The position numbers were made by a program, and so were the translations under genes. From NCBI GenBank assembly GCA_002686885.1, contig NYYT01000109.1, positions 2,302 to 35,385 on the forward strand: a stretch of DNA of 33,084 bases, in the 5' to 3' direction. Positions 17,692-25,255 of the stretch are shown piece by piece. The notes under the pieces were generated by a model. The model saw only the letters and a list, made by a program, of their open reading frames with translations, had not been told where the DNA came from and searched no databases. This stretch comes from Pedosphaera sp. (lineage in GTDB: Bacteria; Verrucomicrobiota; Verrucomicrobiia; Limisphaerales; AAA164-E04). The first letter of the stretch is position 1, and each line of letters begins with the position of its first letter.

Positions 17692-18447
17692 ATGAGCACC
17701 TATCTTCGCTTTCTAAACGGCAGGGCTCCCCAAAAAGAGGATCTTGTCTTTCACATTCAAGGTCAGGCTGTGCCCGTCAAGGTCGCACGGAAACGGATTG
17801 CCAAGCATTACATCCTGAAAGTCACCCACCTTGGGTGGATTCAACTCACCCTTCCAAACAGAGGCAACCTTCGTGAGGGACTGGCCTTTCTTGAAAAGCA
17901 TCGGGTCTGGATCGCTCAACAATGGTTGCAGTGGCTCAAACGCTCTCACGAACATCAGGATCGTCAAGGGCGACTGGAGGTTCTTTATCGTGGCCACATG
18001 GAGCCCATCACCCTCAGCACTGAGGACAAGAACACGATCGCTCACTTTGCGCGCCTGAGCTTTCCCGTGGATTTGTCGCGCATGAGTCTTGGGGATTGGA
18101 TGAACTCCTGGTTACGATATCAGGCCGGCAAAGACTTACCTGCAAGGTTGGCCAAGTGGGCATTGAAATACGATTTCAAATATCACCGGTTAAGCATCCG
18201 CAACCAGCGCACACGCTGGGGATCCTGTTCCTCACAAAAAAACATTTCCCTCAACTGGCGCCTCATTCAATTACCCGACAAACACGCAGACTACGTCATG
18301 CTTCACGAGCTGAATCATCTCCGTCACATGAATCATTCCAAACGATTTTGGGATTCCTTGAGATCTATCTGCCCGTGGATGGACTCGTCGGAGCGCTGGA
18401 TCACCCAACACGGTCATTTTCTGACTGACGGCTGCGGGCCTGTTTGA
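17692..18447 (+). CDS. YgjP-type (DUF45/M48-like) zinc metallopeptidase
   Basis: The 251-residue product shows the YgjP/DUF45 signature: RNQRTRWGSCSS, then the zinc-binding HELNH (His205, Glu206, His209) and a third ligand His215 in HMNHSKRFW. There is no signal peptide or membrane segment, so it is cytoplasmic. Proteins of this family are related to SprT and gluzincin peptidases; their physiological substrates are poorly known. The N-terminal 90 residues contain the usual beta-rich lead-in with KVARKRIAKHY. It starts 151 bases from the divergent infA and converges on the FAD oxidoreductase, with stops 2 bases apart. Confidence 0.88.
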   Translation: MSTYLRFLNGRAPQKEDLVFHIQGQAVPVKVARKRIAKHYILKVTHLGWIQLTLPNRGNLREGLAFLEKHRVWIAQQWLQWLKRSHEHQDRQGRLEVLYRGHMEPITLSTEDKNTIAHFARLSFPVDLSRMSLGDWMNSWLRYQAGKDLPARLAKWALKYDFKYHRLSIRNQRTRWGSCSSQKNISLNWRLIQLPDKHADYVMLHELNHLRHMNHSKRFWDSLRSICPWMDSSERWITQHGHFLTDGCGPV

Positions 18448-18449
18448 GT

Positions 18450-20153
18450 TTAAAGCGGTTCCTGCCAAGCCGTTTCAACGCCTTGTTGCCGCAGGCTTTC
18501 GCAAAACGCATCCACTTTGGAGCTGACCGTGCCGAAGGCTTGAACAGGATCCCCCGAGGCCGCAAGCGTCACCCCCAGAGAGCCCGCCGCCTCTCCGATG
18601 CCCCACTCCACAGGATGCAATCGATAACATCCATTGGTCAGGTGCGTCGTACCGATATTTTTACAGGCAGGTATCAGATTTCGCATCCGCACGGGAATCA
18701 TGGCCCTCAGTGGGAGTTCAAAGGGCAATGTTTCAAAATCGATGTAGTTGTCTCCCCCTGTTGTGGGATGCAAATCAATAGGATAACTGCCCACACCGAC
18801 CGAATCTGGATAGGATTCACCCAGAATCGGAACACGACCTGAAGCCTTGAAGGCTTCCTGGCGTTGCGCTTTACCACAATCCTTTTCGGTTAAGGTATAA
18901 ACGGCCTGAATCCGCCGAGATTCTCGGACGTATGGATAAAGAGCAAGACCATCATCACTTCCCATGATATCCGGCCTGAGCCTGAGCCCTGGATAACCTT
19001 TGCCCCCATCATGGCGAGGTGCCTCGGTTTGCATCCAGTGGAGCAATGAAAGACTCAGTGCCTTTGCGTCAGCTACATGAGCCGCCCATTCATCGACGGA
19101 GACATCTATCAAGGAACCGAGGAAATAATCGTTCTGCGGCCAATTGACTAATGAAATATCTCCACGATAGGTGCCGGGCTGAAAATTGGCTGCTGCAATC
19201 ATACGCCGATATTTCCAGAGATTGATGATCCCATTGAACGCACCCTTGCTCGGGTTGAATCCCAAAAGTCGGGGTTCCAAGGTTCTGGGATGGGTATAGG
19301 TCCAATCGAGCAATCGCCCAGGCCATTTGGGTTGCAGCTCAGGCTCAAATGCTTTCCAAAAAGAGTCATTGTCCGGTGGATCGATCGTGTGATCTTCCCC
19401 TTCCACATAGTCGATGGCGAAACACATGGTGAAGGCCTGATGGTTGGATACCCGAGTGGTGGCACCGGCATGCCATTCCCCCGTGTCCTCCTGAGATTCC
19501 GATCCGGTCACGTATTCCGTTTTGCTGAGGGCCAGAAGATCCCCCAGTTCGGTCGCATCGATGAAGATGGGTGCACTGATCTGCGTCAACCGCCCATCGG
19601 TCACATCCTCCAGCACCACAGTACGAATCTTGTCCGAGTCGACCTCAGCGTTGACCGGACGATGTCTTGTCCATATCACACACTGACCGGAGGAAACAGA
19701 GGGTGCAAGTAGTTCGTCGATCACTGCCTTGGCCACTTTGGGCTCATGGCACAAACGTGACACCGAACCACTGCCAGGATTGAAATGCTCGACAGACTGG
19801 AGCGAAGGACTCACCGGATAATGTCGCCGATAATATTGTCGAATTTGAGAGCGCAAGGCCCGGTAGCTGGCATTGGAGCCTTTGGTCTCGATCCAACGGT
19901 GTTCGTCGGGAGGCACTCCCTGAGAGGTCAGCTGCCCCCCCAGCCATGCAGTTTCTTCAGTTATCAAAACCCTTGCACCGCGCCGCAATGCAGCCAATGC
20001 GGCAGCAACACCCCCGAGACTCCCCCCCACGATCGCCACATCGGGATTCCATGGGCGCTGACTGGCCGCGAGAAACCATGGAGAGTGAGGCATCGACGCG
20101 AGGGCTGCAGCGCTGCCTGCAAATTGTTGGACGAATTTCCGTCTGGAATGCAT
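18450..20153 (-). CDS. Tat-exported FAD-dependent oxidoreductase (FAD_oxidored family)
   Basis: From the ATG at 20153 the protein is 567 residues. The N-terminus MHSRRKFVQQFAGSAAALAS is a twin-arginine signal, so folding with FAD before export is expected. The dinucleotide-binding motif is VAIVGGSLGGVAAALAALRR, followed by ITEETAWLGGQLTSQG, characteristic of the FAD_oxidored family abundant in PVC bacteria. The C-terminal half has DLHPTTGGDNYIDFETLPF and the closing segment LTNGCYRLHPVEWGIGEAAG. Such enzymes occur in secreted carbohydrate-catabolism sets, but their substrates are mostly unproven. A GTG start at 20168 would add five residues. No redox partner is adjacent; the nearest candidate in the window is the large haem protein. 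Confidence 0.9.
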   Translation of the reverse strand: MHSRRKFVQQFAGSAAALASMPHSPWFLAASQRPWNPDVAIVGGSLGGVAAALAALRRGARVLITEETAWLGGQLTSQGVPPDEHRWIETKGSNASYRALRSQIRQYYRRHYPVSPSLQSVEHFNPGSGSVSRLCHEPKVAKAVIDELLAPSVSSGQCVIWTRHRPVNAEVDSDKIRTVVLEDVTDGRLTQISAPIFIDATELGDLLALSKTEYVTGSESQEDTGEWHAGATTRVSNHQAFTMCFAIDYVEGEDHTIDPPDNDSFWKAFEPELQPKWPGRLLDWTYTHPRTLEPRLLGFNPSKGAFNGIINLWKYRRMIAAANFQPGTYRGDISLVNWPQNDYFLGSLIDVSVDEWAAHVADAKALSLSLLHWMQTEAPRHDGGKGYPGLRLRPDIMGSDDGLALYPYVRESRRIQAVYTLTEKDCGKAQRQEAFKASGRVPILGESYPDSVGVGSYPIDLHPTTGGDNYIDFETLPFELPLRAMIPVRMRNLIPACKNIGTTHLTNGCYRLHPVEWGIGEAAGSLGVTLAASGDPVQAFGTVSSKVDAFCESLRQQGVETAWQEPL

Positions 20154-20213
20154 AAGTTTCAATTTCACGCCCCATGGGGCTCATCCCTATAGCAGGGGCC
20201 CACCTGAAGGGAC

Positions 20214-20290
<77 letters not shown>

Positions 20291-20343
20291 GAAGGAATTT
20301 ATCTTTAGCCGAGGCATGCTGCCCCGATCAAGAACACAGTCAC

Positions 20344-20372
20344 AAAAAACCCCACCCGCGAGGGGTGGGGTT
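20344..20372 (-). terminator. Intrinsic terminator after rplI
   Basis: A perfect 10-bp stem (AACCCCACCC at 20348-20357 with GGGTGGGGTT at 20363-20372) with a 5-base loop is followed on the minus strand by a run of six T (20344-20349, partly in the stem). It lies 29 bases beyond the rplI stop and closes the prs-to-rplI operon before the tRNA gene. Confidence 0.9.
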
Positions 20373-20400
20373 GAAAATCATCATCGGGGTAGAACGCCGC

Positions 20401-20883
20401 TCAGGCTTCAGGTGCCGATGGTATAGGAGCACTGCCCTCCACCATGACCTTGAGATGAGCATTCACCTCGGGATGCAGGCGGATTTCCACCAGATGCTCC
20501 CCAGCAACCTTAATGGCCTCGGACAATTGAATTTTGCGACGATCCAACTCTAGCTCGAACTGGCTCATCAATTCGTCTGCAATGACCTGTGAGGTAACCG
20601 ATCCGAACATTTTCCCATCTTCGCCGGTTTTGGCGCGAATGGAGAGCACCAATTTACCCAAGCTGGATTCCAATTCTTTGGCGTGAGCCAATTCTTCAGC
20701 TTCTCGTTTCTGGCGACGATCGCGAAGGCTTTCGACTCGCTTCTTGTTGGCGCCCGTCAGCGGAATGGCATACCCCTGTGGGATGAGGTAATTACGCGCA
20801 TAGCCAGCGGCCACGGTTGCTTGATCTGCTTCTCCACCCAGTCCGTCGACTGGTTTGATGAGGATAACTTCTGTCTTTGCCAT
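20401..20883 (-). CDS. rplI: 50S ribosomal protein L9
   Basis: The 160-residue protein has the two-domain L9 form. The N-terminal rRNA-binding domain contains VDGLGGEADQATVAAGYARN and YLIPQGYAIP, close to the family signature. A long charged helix (about 50-75) links to the C-terminal domain, with MFGSVTSQVIADEL and IKVAGEHLVEIRLHPEV. It is the last gene of the operon, 75 bases after ssb. In many bacteria rpsR lies between ssb and rplI; no frame for S18 is present here. Confidence 0.96.
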   Translation of the reverse strand: MAKTEVILIKPVDGLGGEADQATVAAGYARNYLIPQGYAIPLTGANKKRVESLRDRRQKREAEELAHAKELESSLGKLVLSIRAKTGEDGKMFGSVTSQVIADELMSQFELELDRRKIQLSEAIKVAGEHLVEIRLHPEVNAHLKVMVEGSAPIPSAPEA

Positions 20884-20958
20884 GAATGTATGATTGTTGT
20901 GCGTTTATCGTAGGCGCTTTATGGTCTTCAAGAGCGAAAAAAGCGCCAGGTTTTGAAA

Positions 20959-21429
20959 TCAGAAAGGAGGGTCAAAATCATCTTCCATGCCACTCCCTCC
21001 TTGCGGTTGGCTGGAACGTTTGGTGTGGGGCGCCGGGTGTTGTGGGGCATCAGAATTCCCACCGTCTCCTCCGTAGTTGTCATCGCCTCGGTTGGAACCT
21101 GAATCCAGAAATTGGAAGGACTCCATGACGACGCCGAGACGACTTCGTTTTTGTCCGCTTTGTTTATCTTCCCATTGATCCAATTTCAAACGACCCTCTA
21201 TCATGATCGGACGGCCTTTTTTAAGATATTGGCCAAGCACCTCGGCCTGCCGGCCAAAGGCATCCACATCGACAAAAGTCACTTCCTCGCGACTTTCACC
21301 CGACTCGCTCTTCCATGAGCGATTGACGGCAATACCCAATTTGGCAATCGCACGTCCATTGGGTGTGTAACGCAGCTCGGGGTCGCGGGTAAGGTTACCC
21401 ACCAGAATTACTTTATTGAAGGAAGCCAT
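20959..21429 (-). CDS. ssb: Single-stranded DNA-binding protein
   Basis: From the ATG at 21429 the protein is 156 residues. The OB fold begins MASFNKVILVGNLTRDPELR and includes VTFVDVDAFGRQAEVLGQYL and LKKGRPIMIEGRLKLDQWED. A flexible Gly/Asn/Gln-rich linker leads to the acidic tip MEDDFDPPF, the tail that recruits partner proteins. The frame runs upstream to 21465, but the added residues do not match the family and would overlap rpsF. The gene follows rpsF by 32 bases, in the classic rpsF-ssb order. Confidence 0.96.
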   Translation of the reverse strand: MASFNKVILVGNLTRDPELRYTPNGRAIAKLGIAVNRSWKSESGESREEVTFVDVDAFGRQAEVLGQYLKKGRPIMIEGRLKLDQWEDKQSGQKRSRLGVVMESFQFLDSGSNRGDDNYGGDGGNSDAPQHPAPHTKRSSQPQGGSGMEDDFDPPF

Positions 21430-21461
21430 GATAAAGATTCTCTCGAGCCACGCCCACTGGG

Positions 21462-21746
21462 TCAAGCATTGGTCACCAAAACTCGGTGAACATCGGCTCG
21501 CTCGTTCAACTTATTCTGCAATGGTTTTAAGTCATCTTTGCCACATTCGAAAGGTATGGTTGCATAAAAACCCGATGTCACCTTCTTATCTACGACACGC
21601 GCAAATGTTTTATGATCGTGTTTTTGAGCCTCTCCTACCTTACCACCGAATTCCACGATGGCCTGGCTAACGTCGGCGATCACGGCATCAGCGCCTTCTG
21701 CGTTGCCTGCCGTATTGAGAATGAATAATCCCTGATATTGTTTCAC
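21462..21746 (-). CDS. rpsF: 30S ribosomal protein S6
   Basis: The 94-residue protein starts with GTG (21746). It has the S6 ferredoxin-like fold with YQGLFILNTAG at the N-terminus and the KTFARVVDKKVTSGFYATIPF region around residues 46-66. Length is at the short end of the family, lacking the acidic tail that RimK modifies in enterobacteria. S6 binds S18 in the ribosome, yet the usual rpsR neighbour is missing. It precedes ssb by 32 bases and follows pth. Confidence 0.95.
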   Translation of the reverse strand: MKQYQGLFILNTAGNAEGADAVIADVSQAIVEFGGKVGEAQKHDHKTFARVVDKKVTSGFYATIPFECGKDDLKPLQNKLNERADVHRVLVTNA

Positions 21747-21773
21747 TGATTTATATGATGATTAAGTTTCCTG

Positions 21774-22373
21774 TCACTTGTCGCCCTGTTCAGGCACCTG
21801 GCCATTGAACCAGCTCATAGCTTTCTCCACTCCAACCTCTGCCCATGCTTGCACCTGTTTTTCTGCTCGCAAAAAGACCTGTTCCAACCACTGTTGCTCC
21901 CGCAATGTAAAATCCGACAGGACATAACGCACGACGGCTTTTTCGCCGCGACCGTCACGCCCTATTCCCAATCTTAATCGCGAATAAGGGCAACCTTTGA
22001 GGTGGCTGTCGACGGACTTCAATCCGTTGTGGCCCCCACTGCTCCCGCCTGGCCTCATTCGCAAGGCAGCAAAGGGCAGATCCAGATCGTCGTAGCAAAT
22101 CAGCAGGTGATCGACACTGATCTTAAAATAATCTACAACTTTTCGAACCGAAATGCCACTCCGATTCATAAATGTCAGTGGTTTCACCACCAACCAACGT
22201 GTGTCATTGACCCTCAGCTCAGCGGTCGAAGCTGAGAAGCGTTGGCTGTTTTTATTCCACTCTCCACCCCATCGTCGAACCAAGTGGTCCGCCAAAAGGA
22301 AACCTACATTGTGGCGATTGAGAAGGTATTCCTGTTCTGGATTCCCCAATCCAACAATGACTCTGGTTTCCAT
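21774..22373 (-). CDS. pth: Peptidyl-tRNA hydrolase
   Basis: The 199-residue enzyme cleaves the ester bond of peptidyl-tRNAs that drop off ribosomes. The first motif is VIVGLGNPEQEYLLNRHNVG, with the catalytic His in NRHNVGF (His21). The others are VVKPLTFMNRSG, the Asp-containing CYDDLDLPF, and RPGGSSGGHNGLKSV. Length is normal. The gene lies between rplY (67 bases upstream) and rpsF (27 bases downstream), an arrangement common in bacteria. Confidence 0.97.
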   Translation of the reverse strand: METRVIVGLGNPEQEYLLNRHNVGFLLADHLVRRWGGEWNKNSQRFSASTAELRVNDTRWLVVKPLTFMNRSGISVRKVVDYFKISVDHLLICYDDLDLPFAALRMRPGGSSGGHNGLKSVDSHLKGCPYSRLRLGIGRDGRGEKAVVRYVLSDFTLREQQWLEQVFLRAEKQVQAWAEVGVEKAMSWFNGQVPEQGDK

Positions 22374-22440
22374 GAAAATGACTCATTTGAAGAACTGTTG
22401 CTTTCAACAGCTTTTCTGAGGACACCAGAGCTGACTCTGC

Positions 22441-23052
22441 CTACTCCTTGGCCGCCGCAGCCGCAGCTTTTTCCTGAGCTGCTTCGGCACGTGCCGCACG
22501 ACCCAAGGAGATGGAAAAAGCGGGAATGCCCTTGTTACCCATGACCTGTAAAGTGTCCGGGAGGGGAATTTCGCCCAGATGCATGGTCTGGCCTGAACGC
22601 ATTCCCGAGACATCTACAAAAATGATCTCAGGTAAGTCCTTAGGTAAGGCCTTGATTTTGGTTTGAAAGAGTACGTGCTCCAGCAGGCCACCTTCATTCT
22701 TCACACCATAAGCTTCCCCCTTGGGCTCAACGGGCACGGAGACAATCACGGGCTTGTTTTCAGCGACAGCCCTAAAATCCACATGCAAAATGGCTCCACT
22801 GAGCGGATGCCGCTGAATTTCCTGAACCAGGGCCAATTGTGGATCTCCCGCTACATCCAGTTGAACAAGTATATTCTTAGAGGCGGATGCCTTGATCAAT
22901 TTCGCAAACTCAGCTTCTGCAATCGCCAGAGGGCGGGGTTCTAGAGAGTTGCCGTAGAGCACGGCAGGAACATTTCCTCCGGTTCTCAGTTTCTTGACGC
23001 GAGTGCGCTTCAGATCAGCGCGGCTTTCAACTTTTAGAGCTTGGGCTTCCAT
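22441..23052 (-). CDS. rplY: 50S ribosomal protein L25/CTC family
   Basis: The 203-residue protein belongs to the long TL5/CTC form of L25, which binds 5S rRNA. The N-terminal L25 domain has KKLRTGGNVPAVLYGNSLEP and VQEIQRHPLSGAILHVDF; the C-terminal beta domain has KPVIVSVPVEPKGEA and LPEIIFVDVSGMRSGQTMHL. It ends in an alanine-rich tail (ARAEAAQEKAAAAAAKE). It lies 51 bases downstream of prs and before pth, the frequent prs-rplY-pth order. Confidence 0.95.
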   Translation of the reverse strand: MEAQALKVESRADLKRTRVKKLRTGGNVPAVLYGNSLEPRPLAIAEAEFAKLIKASASKNILVQLDVAGDPQLALVQEIQRHPLSGAILHVDFRAVAENKPVIVSVPVEPKGEAYGVKNEGGLLEHVLFQTKIKALPKDLPEIIFVDVSGMRSGQTMHLGEIPLPDTLQVMGNKGIPAFSISLGRAARAEAAQEKAAAAAAKE

Positions 23053-23103
23053 TGAGTGATATTGTCGTTCAAATACAATCGAGCCTCCACAGAGGGAGGT
23101 TGA

Positions 23104-24048
23104 CTAACTAGTTCTCGCGCCATGGAATTCAAAGAGAGAATTCACCGATAAATTGTGGTGAATGCGCTTGATTGCTTCCCCCAGGAGTTCTGCCACCGAC
23201 AAGGTAGTGATACGAACCCCGTCCACAGCGGAGCGGAGGACTGTATCAGTTGTGATCAGCTCGTCAATATCTGATTTACGCAACCGCTCAATGCCCAAAT
23301 CGTTCAACAATGCATGCGAAACACAGGCCAAAACAGATTGTGCTCCTTGAGCTTTGAGGAGCTTGGCTGCTTCGGTCAATGTCCCTGCGGTTTCTGTGAG
23401 ATCATCCACCAGCAAAACCGATTTACCACCAATGTCCCCGATCACGGTCATGCTTTCTACTTCAGTGGCACTTTTGCGTCGCTTGGCCACGATGGCAAGA
23501 TTCGAGCCGAGGACCTGAGAGTAGGCGTGAGCCATTTTGATACCCCCTGCATCGGGACTCACAACCACCAGATCCTTGATCTGCTTCGACTTGAGATACT
23601 CATACATAACAGGCGCCGCGTATAGATGATCGACTGGAATATCGAAAAACCCCTGGATCTGCTGGGCGTGTAAATCCATGGTCAAAACACGATGAGCACC
23701 GGCAGCAACGATCAGGTTGGCCACGAGCTTGGCTGTAATGGGGACCCTGGGCTGATCCTTACGATCCTGCCTTGCGTAACCGTAAAAAGGTAGCACCGCA
23801 GTAATTCTCGAAGCGCTGGCACGCTTGAGTGCATCAATCATGATGAACATCTCCATCAGATGGTGATTGGTGGGAGGAGAGGTACTCTGAAGGACATAGA
23901 CATCCTGACCGCGCACGTTCTCCTCAATCTTTACGAACGTTTCGCCATCGGGAAAGGCACTCACCTTGCACTGACCGAGTGGAATACCAATGTAATCGGT
24001 AATTTTGTTGGCCAGAGGTAAGTTGGACGTGCCACTAAAAATTTTCAC
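23104..24048 (-). CDS. prs: Ribose-phosphate pyrophosphokinase (PRPP synthase)
   Basis: The 314-residue enzyme makes PRPP from ribose 5-phosphate and ATP. It starts at GTG (24048) with MKIFSGTSNLPLANKI. The flexible loop region shows FYGYARQDRKDQPRVPI, the metal-site His lies in LTMDLHAQQIQGFFDIPVDH, and the PRPP loop is VDDLTETAGTL, a slight variant of the common VDDMIDTAGTL. SPDAGG at 188-193 is also conserved. Length matches class I enzymes. A promoter candidate lies within 100 bases upstream, so it may be transcribed both from the holin operon and on its own. Confidence 0.97.
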   Translation of the reverse strand: MKIFSGTSNLPLANKITDYIGIPLGQCKVSAFPDGETFVKIEENVRGQDVYVLQSTSPPTNHHLMEMFIMIDALKRASASRITAVLPFYGYARQDRKDQPRVPITAKLVANLIVAAGAHRVLTMDLHAQQIQGFFDIPVDHLYAAPVMYEYLKSKQIKDLVVVSPDAGGIKMAHAYSQVLGSNLAIVAKRRKSATEVESMTVIGDIGGKSVLLVDDLTETAGTLTEAAKLLKAQGAQSVLACVSHALLNDLGIERLRKSDIDELITTDTVLRSAVDGVRITTLSVAELLGEAIKRIHHNLSVNSLFEFHGARTS

Positions 24049-24076
24049 TTACGGATAATGGTTGAGATGAACATGT

Positions 24077-24141
24077 CTTGAACCGAATGAAACTGCCTCG
24101 AGAGAGGGCGAGTATGAACAGATTCGAAAAAGCGGTTCAAG
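24077..24141. repeat. 9-bp inverted repeat bracketing the prs promoter candidate
   Basis: CTTGAACCG at 24077-24085 and CGGTTCAAG at 24133-24141 are exact reverse complements 47 bases apart. The right arm contains the proposed -35 hexamer of prs and the left arm lies in the transcribed leader. It could be a looped operator, or chance. Confidence 0.35.
24111..24140 (-). promoter_or_regulatory. Candidate prs promoter
   Basis: On the minus strand TTGAAC (24135-24140) is separated by 18 bases from CATACT (24111-24116), a fair sigma-70-type pair. Transcription would start near 24104, giving a leader of about 55 bases before the GTG of prs. Confidence 0.4.
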
Positions 24142-24176
24142 TGCGATTTTCAAGGTAAGACCAAGCCAGCCTCTTC

Positions 24177-24479
24177 TCAGCGCCGCGCGAAGAATGACAA
24201 ACATTCCATCAGTCGGGTCATCCAATACCACCTTTTGCCATCGGGGCTTGGTGCTCCGGATGAAGCGTCCTTGCCACGGTTTCGCCCCCAAAGCCCTGCA
24301 GCCACAGTGAACCAATGAGCCCACTGTCCCCAAACAGACAGGGAGGGGCCGCCAGGGTTTTTGAAGCGGCCGATGAAATGATCCCACTGAACTTTTAAAA
24401 TCCAGCGCTTGGTCTCGCATTCCATTAAGACCAACCGTTTTCGGACGGCGATTTCGTTCAAGTGGGATCTGAAAAGCAT
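24177..24479 (-). CDS. Small basic protein of unknown function downstream of the holin-like gene
   Basis: This 100-residue frame starts inside the end of the holin-X gene (22-base overlap) on the same strand. It is rich in Trp, Arg and Lys, with an N-terminal amphipathic-looking stretch (EIAVRKRLVLMECETKRW) and an aromatic central part (VWGQWAHWFTVAAGLWG). I do not recognise a family; the position and the EI-x-x-RK start recall the small YqjK-like proteins encoded next to holin-like YqjE in other bacteria, which is only an analogy. A competing frame at 24049-24420 on the same strand has less plausible composition. Codon choice looks ordinary. The gene ends 128 bases before prs. Confidence 0.5.
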   Translation of the reverse strand: MLFRSHLNEIAVRKRLVLMECETKRWILKVQWDHFIGRFKNPGGPSLSVWGQWAHWFTVAAGLWGRNRGKDASSGAPSPDGKRWYWMTRLMECLSFFARR

Positions 24480-24907
24480 GCCTGATCTTTTTTGAGTTGA
24501 TTCATGGTCTCAGCAAACATGGGGCTGGACTGCTGAGCGTACTTTTTGACCCGATACACCCCCAATCCGATCGTTCCAAACCCCACGATCACCCAGAAAC
24601 ACAGCCCCACAACCCGCCACCCTGGTGGAAGAACCAGCACCGAGAGTGCGACCAAAACCATCAGTAGCAACAACAAAACAACGGCCATGAACAGCAGCCA
24701 AATGAAGATTTCCACCAAGCGCCACTTCTGCTCTTCTGCTTCGGTGAGAAAAAGTTCGAGCCGGGATCGGATGACATCAAAAAAACTTGCCACGAGATGT
24801 TGGCGAGACGGCTGACCCTGCTCATTGGGGGAAGCATTTGAATCGGATGAAGGGTCCATAGCAACAGAGTTTGCGAAAATACCAGTCGTAGGCAGGATGA
24901 CAACCAT
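24458..24907 (-). CDS. Phage holin-X/YqjE-like (DUF1469) membrane protein
   Basis: The 149-residue frame has two adjacent transmembrane helices (IFIWLLFMAVVLLLLLMVLVALSV region split by the scan limit here, about 68-91, and VVGLCFWVIVGFGTIGLGVYRV, about 98-119) after an amphipathic segment SFFDVIRSRLELFLTEAEEQK, the layout of DUF1469/holin-X family proteins. Despite the name they are common chromosomal membrane proteins, often with envelope-stress genes. The ATG at 24907 has AGGAGG 13 bases upstream; the ATG at 24859, giving MDPSSDSNASPNEQ, is an alternative without a ribosome binding site. It is the first gene of the minus-strand operon that includes a small unknown protein and prs. Confidence 0.75.
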   Translation of the reverse strand: MVVILPTTGIFANSVAMDPSSDSNASPNEQGQPSRQHLVASFFDVIRSRLELFLTEAEEQKWRLVEIFIWLLFMAVVLLLLLMVLVALSVLVLPPGWRVVGLCFWVIVGFGTIGLGVYRVKKYAQQSSPMFAETMNQLKKDQACFSDPT

Positions 24908-24987
24908 TGAAATCGCCGTGCCTCCTGAACAGGCTTTTGAAAGAAGAGAGGACCTTTGAACGATCGGACGTCATACTCGTAAAGGAA

Positions 24988-25017
24988 TTCTTACCTGCAT
25001 GATGGTTTTTTTGTCAA
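24988..25017 (-). promoter_or_regulatory. Candidate promoter of the holin-prs operon
   Basis: On the minus strand a consensus TTGACA (25012-25017) is followed by an A-rich 18-base spacer and TAAGAA (24988-24993). The start would be near 24981, giving a leader of about 75 bases that carries an AGGAGG at 24921-24926. Confidence 0.5.
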
Positions 25018-25133
25018 CCCCGAGTCCTCAAGCCTTGGCACGCGGCAGAAATCTTTCTAAACGGTCCGATGATTGCGATCTTTGCGAACCCATCGGAACG
25101 CCATAAGGATGGGGGAAATACACCAAATCAAAC

Positions 25134-25163
25134 TTGACGTTAACTCCGGGCATATTCTAACAT
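25134..25163 (+). promoter_or_regulatory. Candidate nusA operon promoter
   Basis: TTGACG (25134-25139), an 18-base spacer and TAACAT (25158-25163) form a plausible sigma-70-type promoter. Transcription would begin near 25170, just before the first leader hairpin, with a leader of about 85 bases. Confidence 0.45.
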
Positions 25164-25177
25164 ATCAATACAGATAG

Positions 25178-25227
25178 CTGTCGTTGAGGACGACAGGTGT
25201 AGGTCGGCGATCAATGCCGGCTTTTTT
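25178..25227 (+). promoter_or_regulatory. nusA leader with two hairpins, the second terminator-like
   Basis: Hairpin 1 is a perfect 7-bp stem (CTGTCGT 25178-25184, ACGACAG 25190-25196) with a 5-base loop. Hairpin 2 pairs AGGTCGGC (25201-25208) with GCCGGCTT (25216-25223) with two G-U pairs, and runs into six T (25222-25227), the form of an intrinsic terminator. It ends 28 bases before the nusA ATG. The arrangement suggests attenuation in which NusA itself could take part. Confidence 0.6.
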
Positions 25228-25255
25228 ATTCTCTTTAACGAGAAAGGAATCGCGC

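Larger units (their letters stand above)
24908..25255. other. 348-base divergent regulatory region
   Basis: The region between the holin-like gene and nusA contains a promoter candidate for each direction and the two-hairpin nusA leader. No coding frame of note is present; in particular there is no rimP, the usual gene before nusA. Confidence 0.7.

Noticed and set aside
24049-24420. A 123-codon minus-strand frame ending at the prs start
   Set aside because: It overlaps the better-placed 24177-24479 frame and covers the likely prs promoter; composition is less gene-like.
24458-24907. Phage lysis gene
   Set aside because: The holin-X name is historical; the setting is a housekeeping operon with no endolysin or phage genes.
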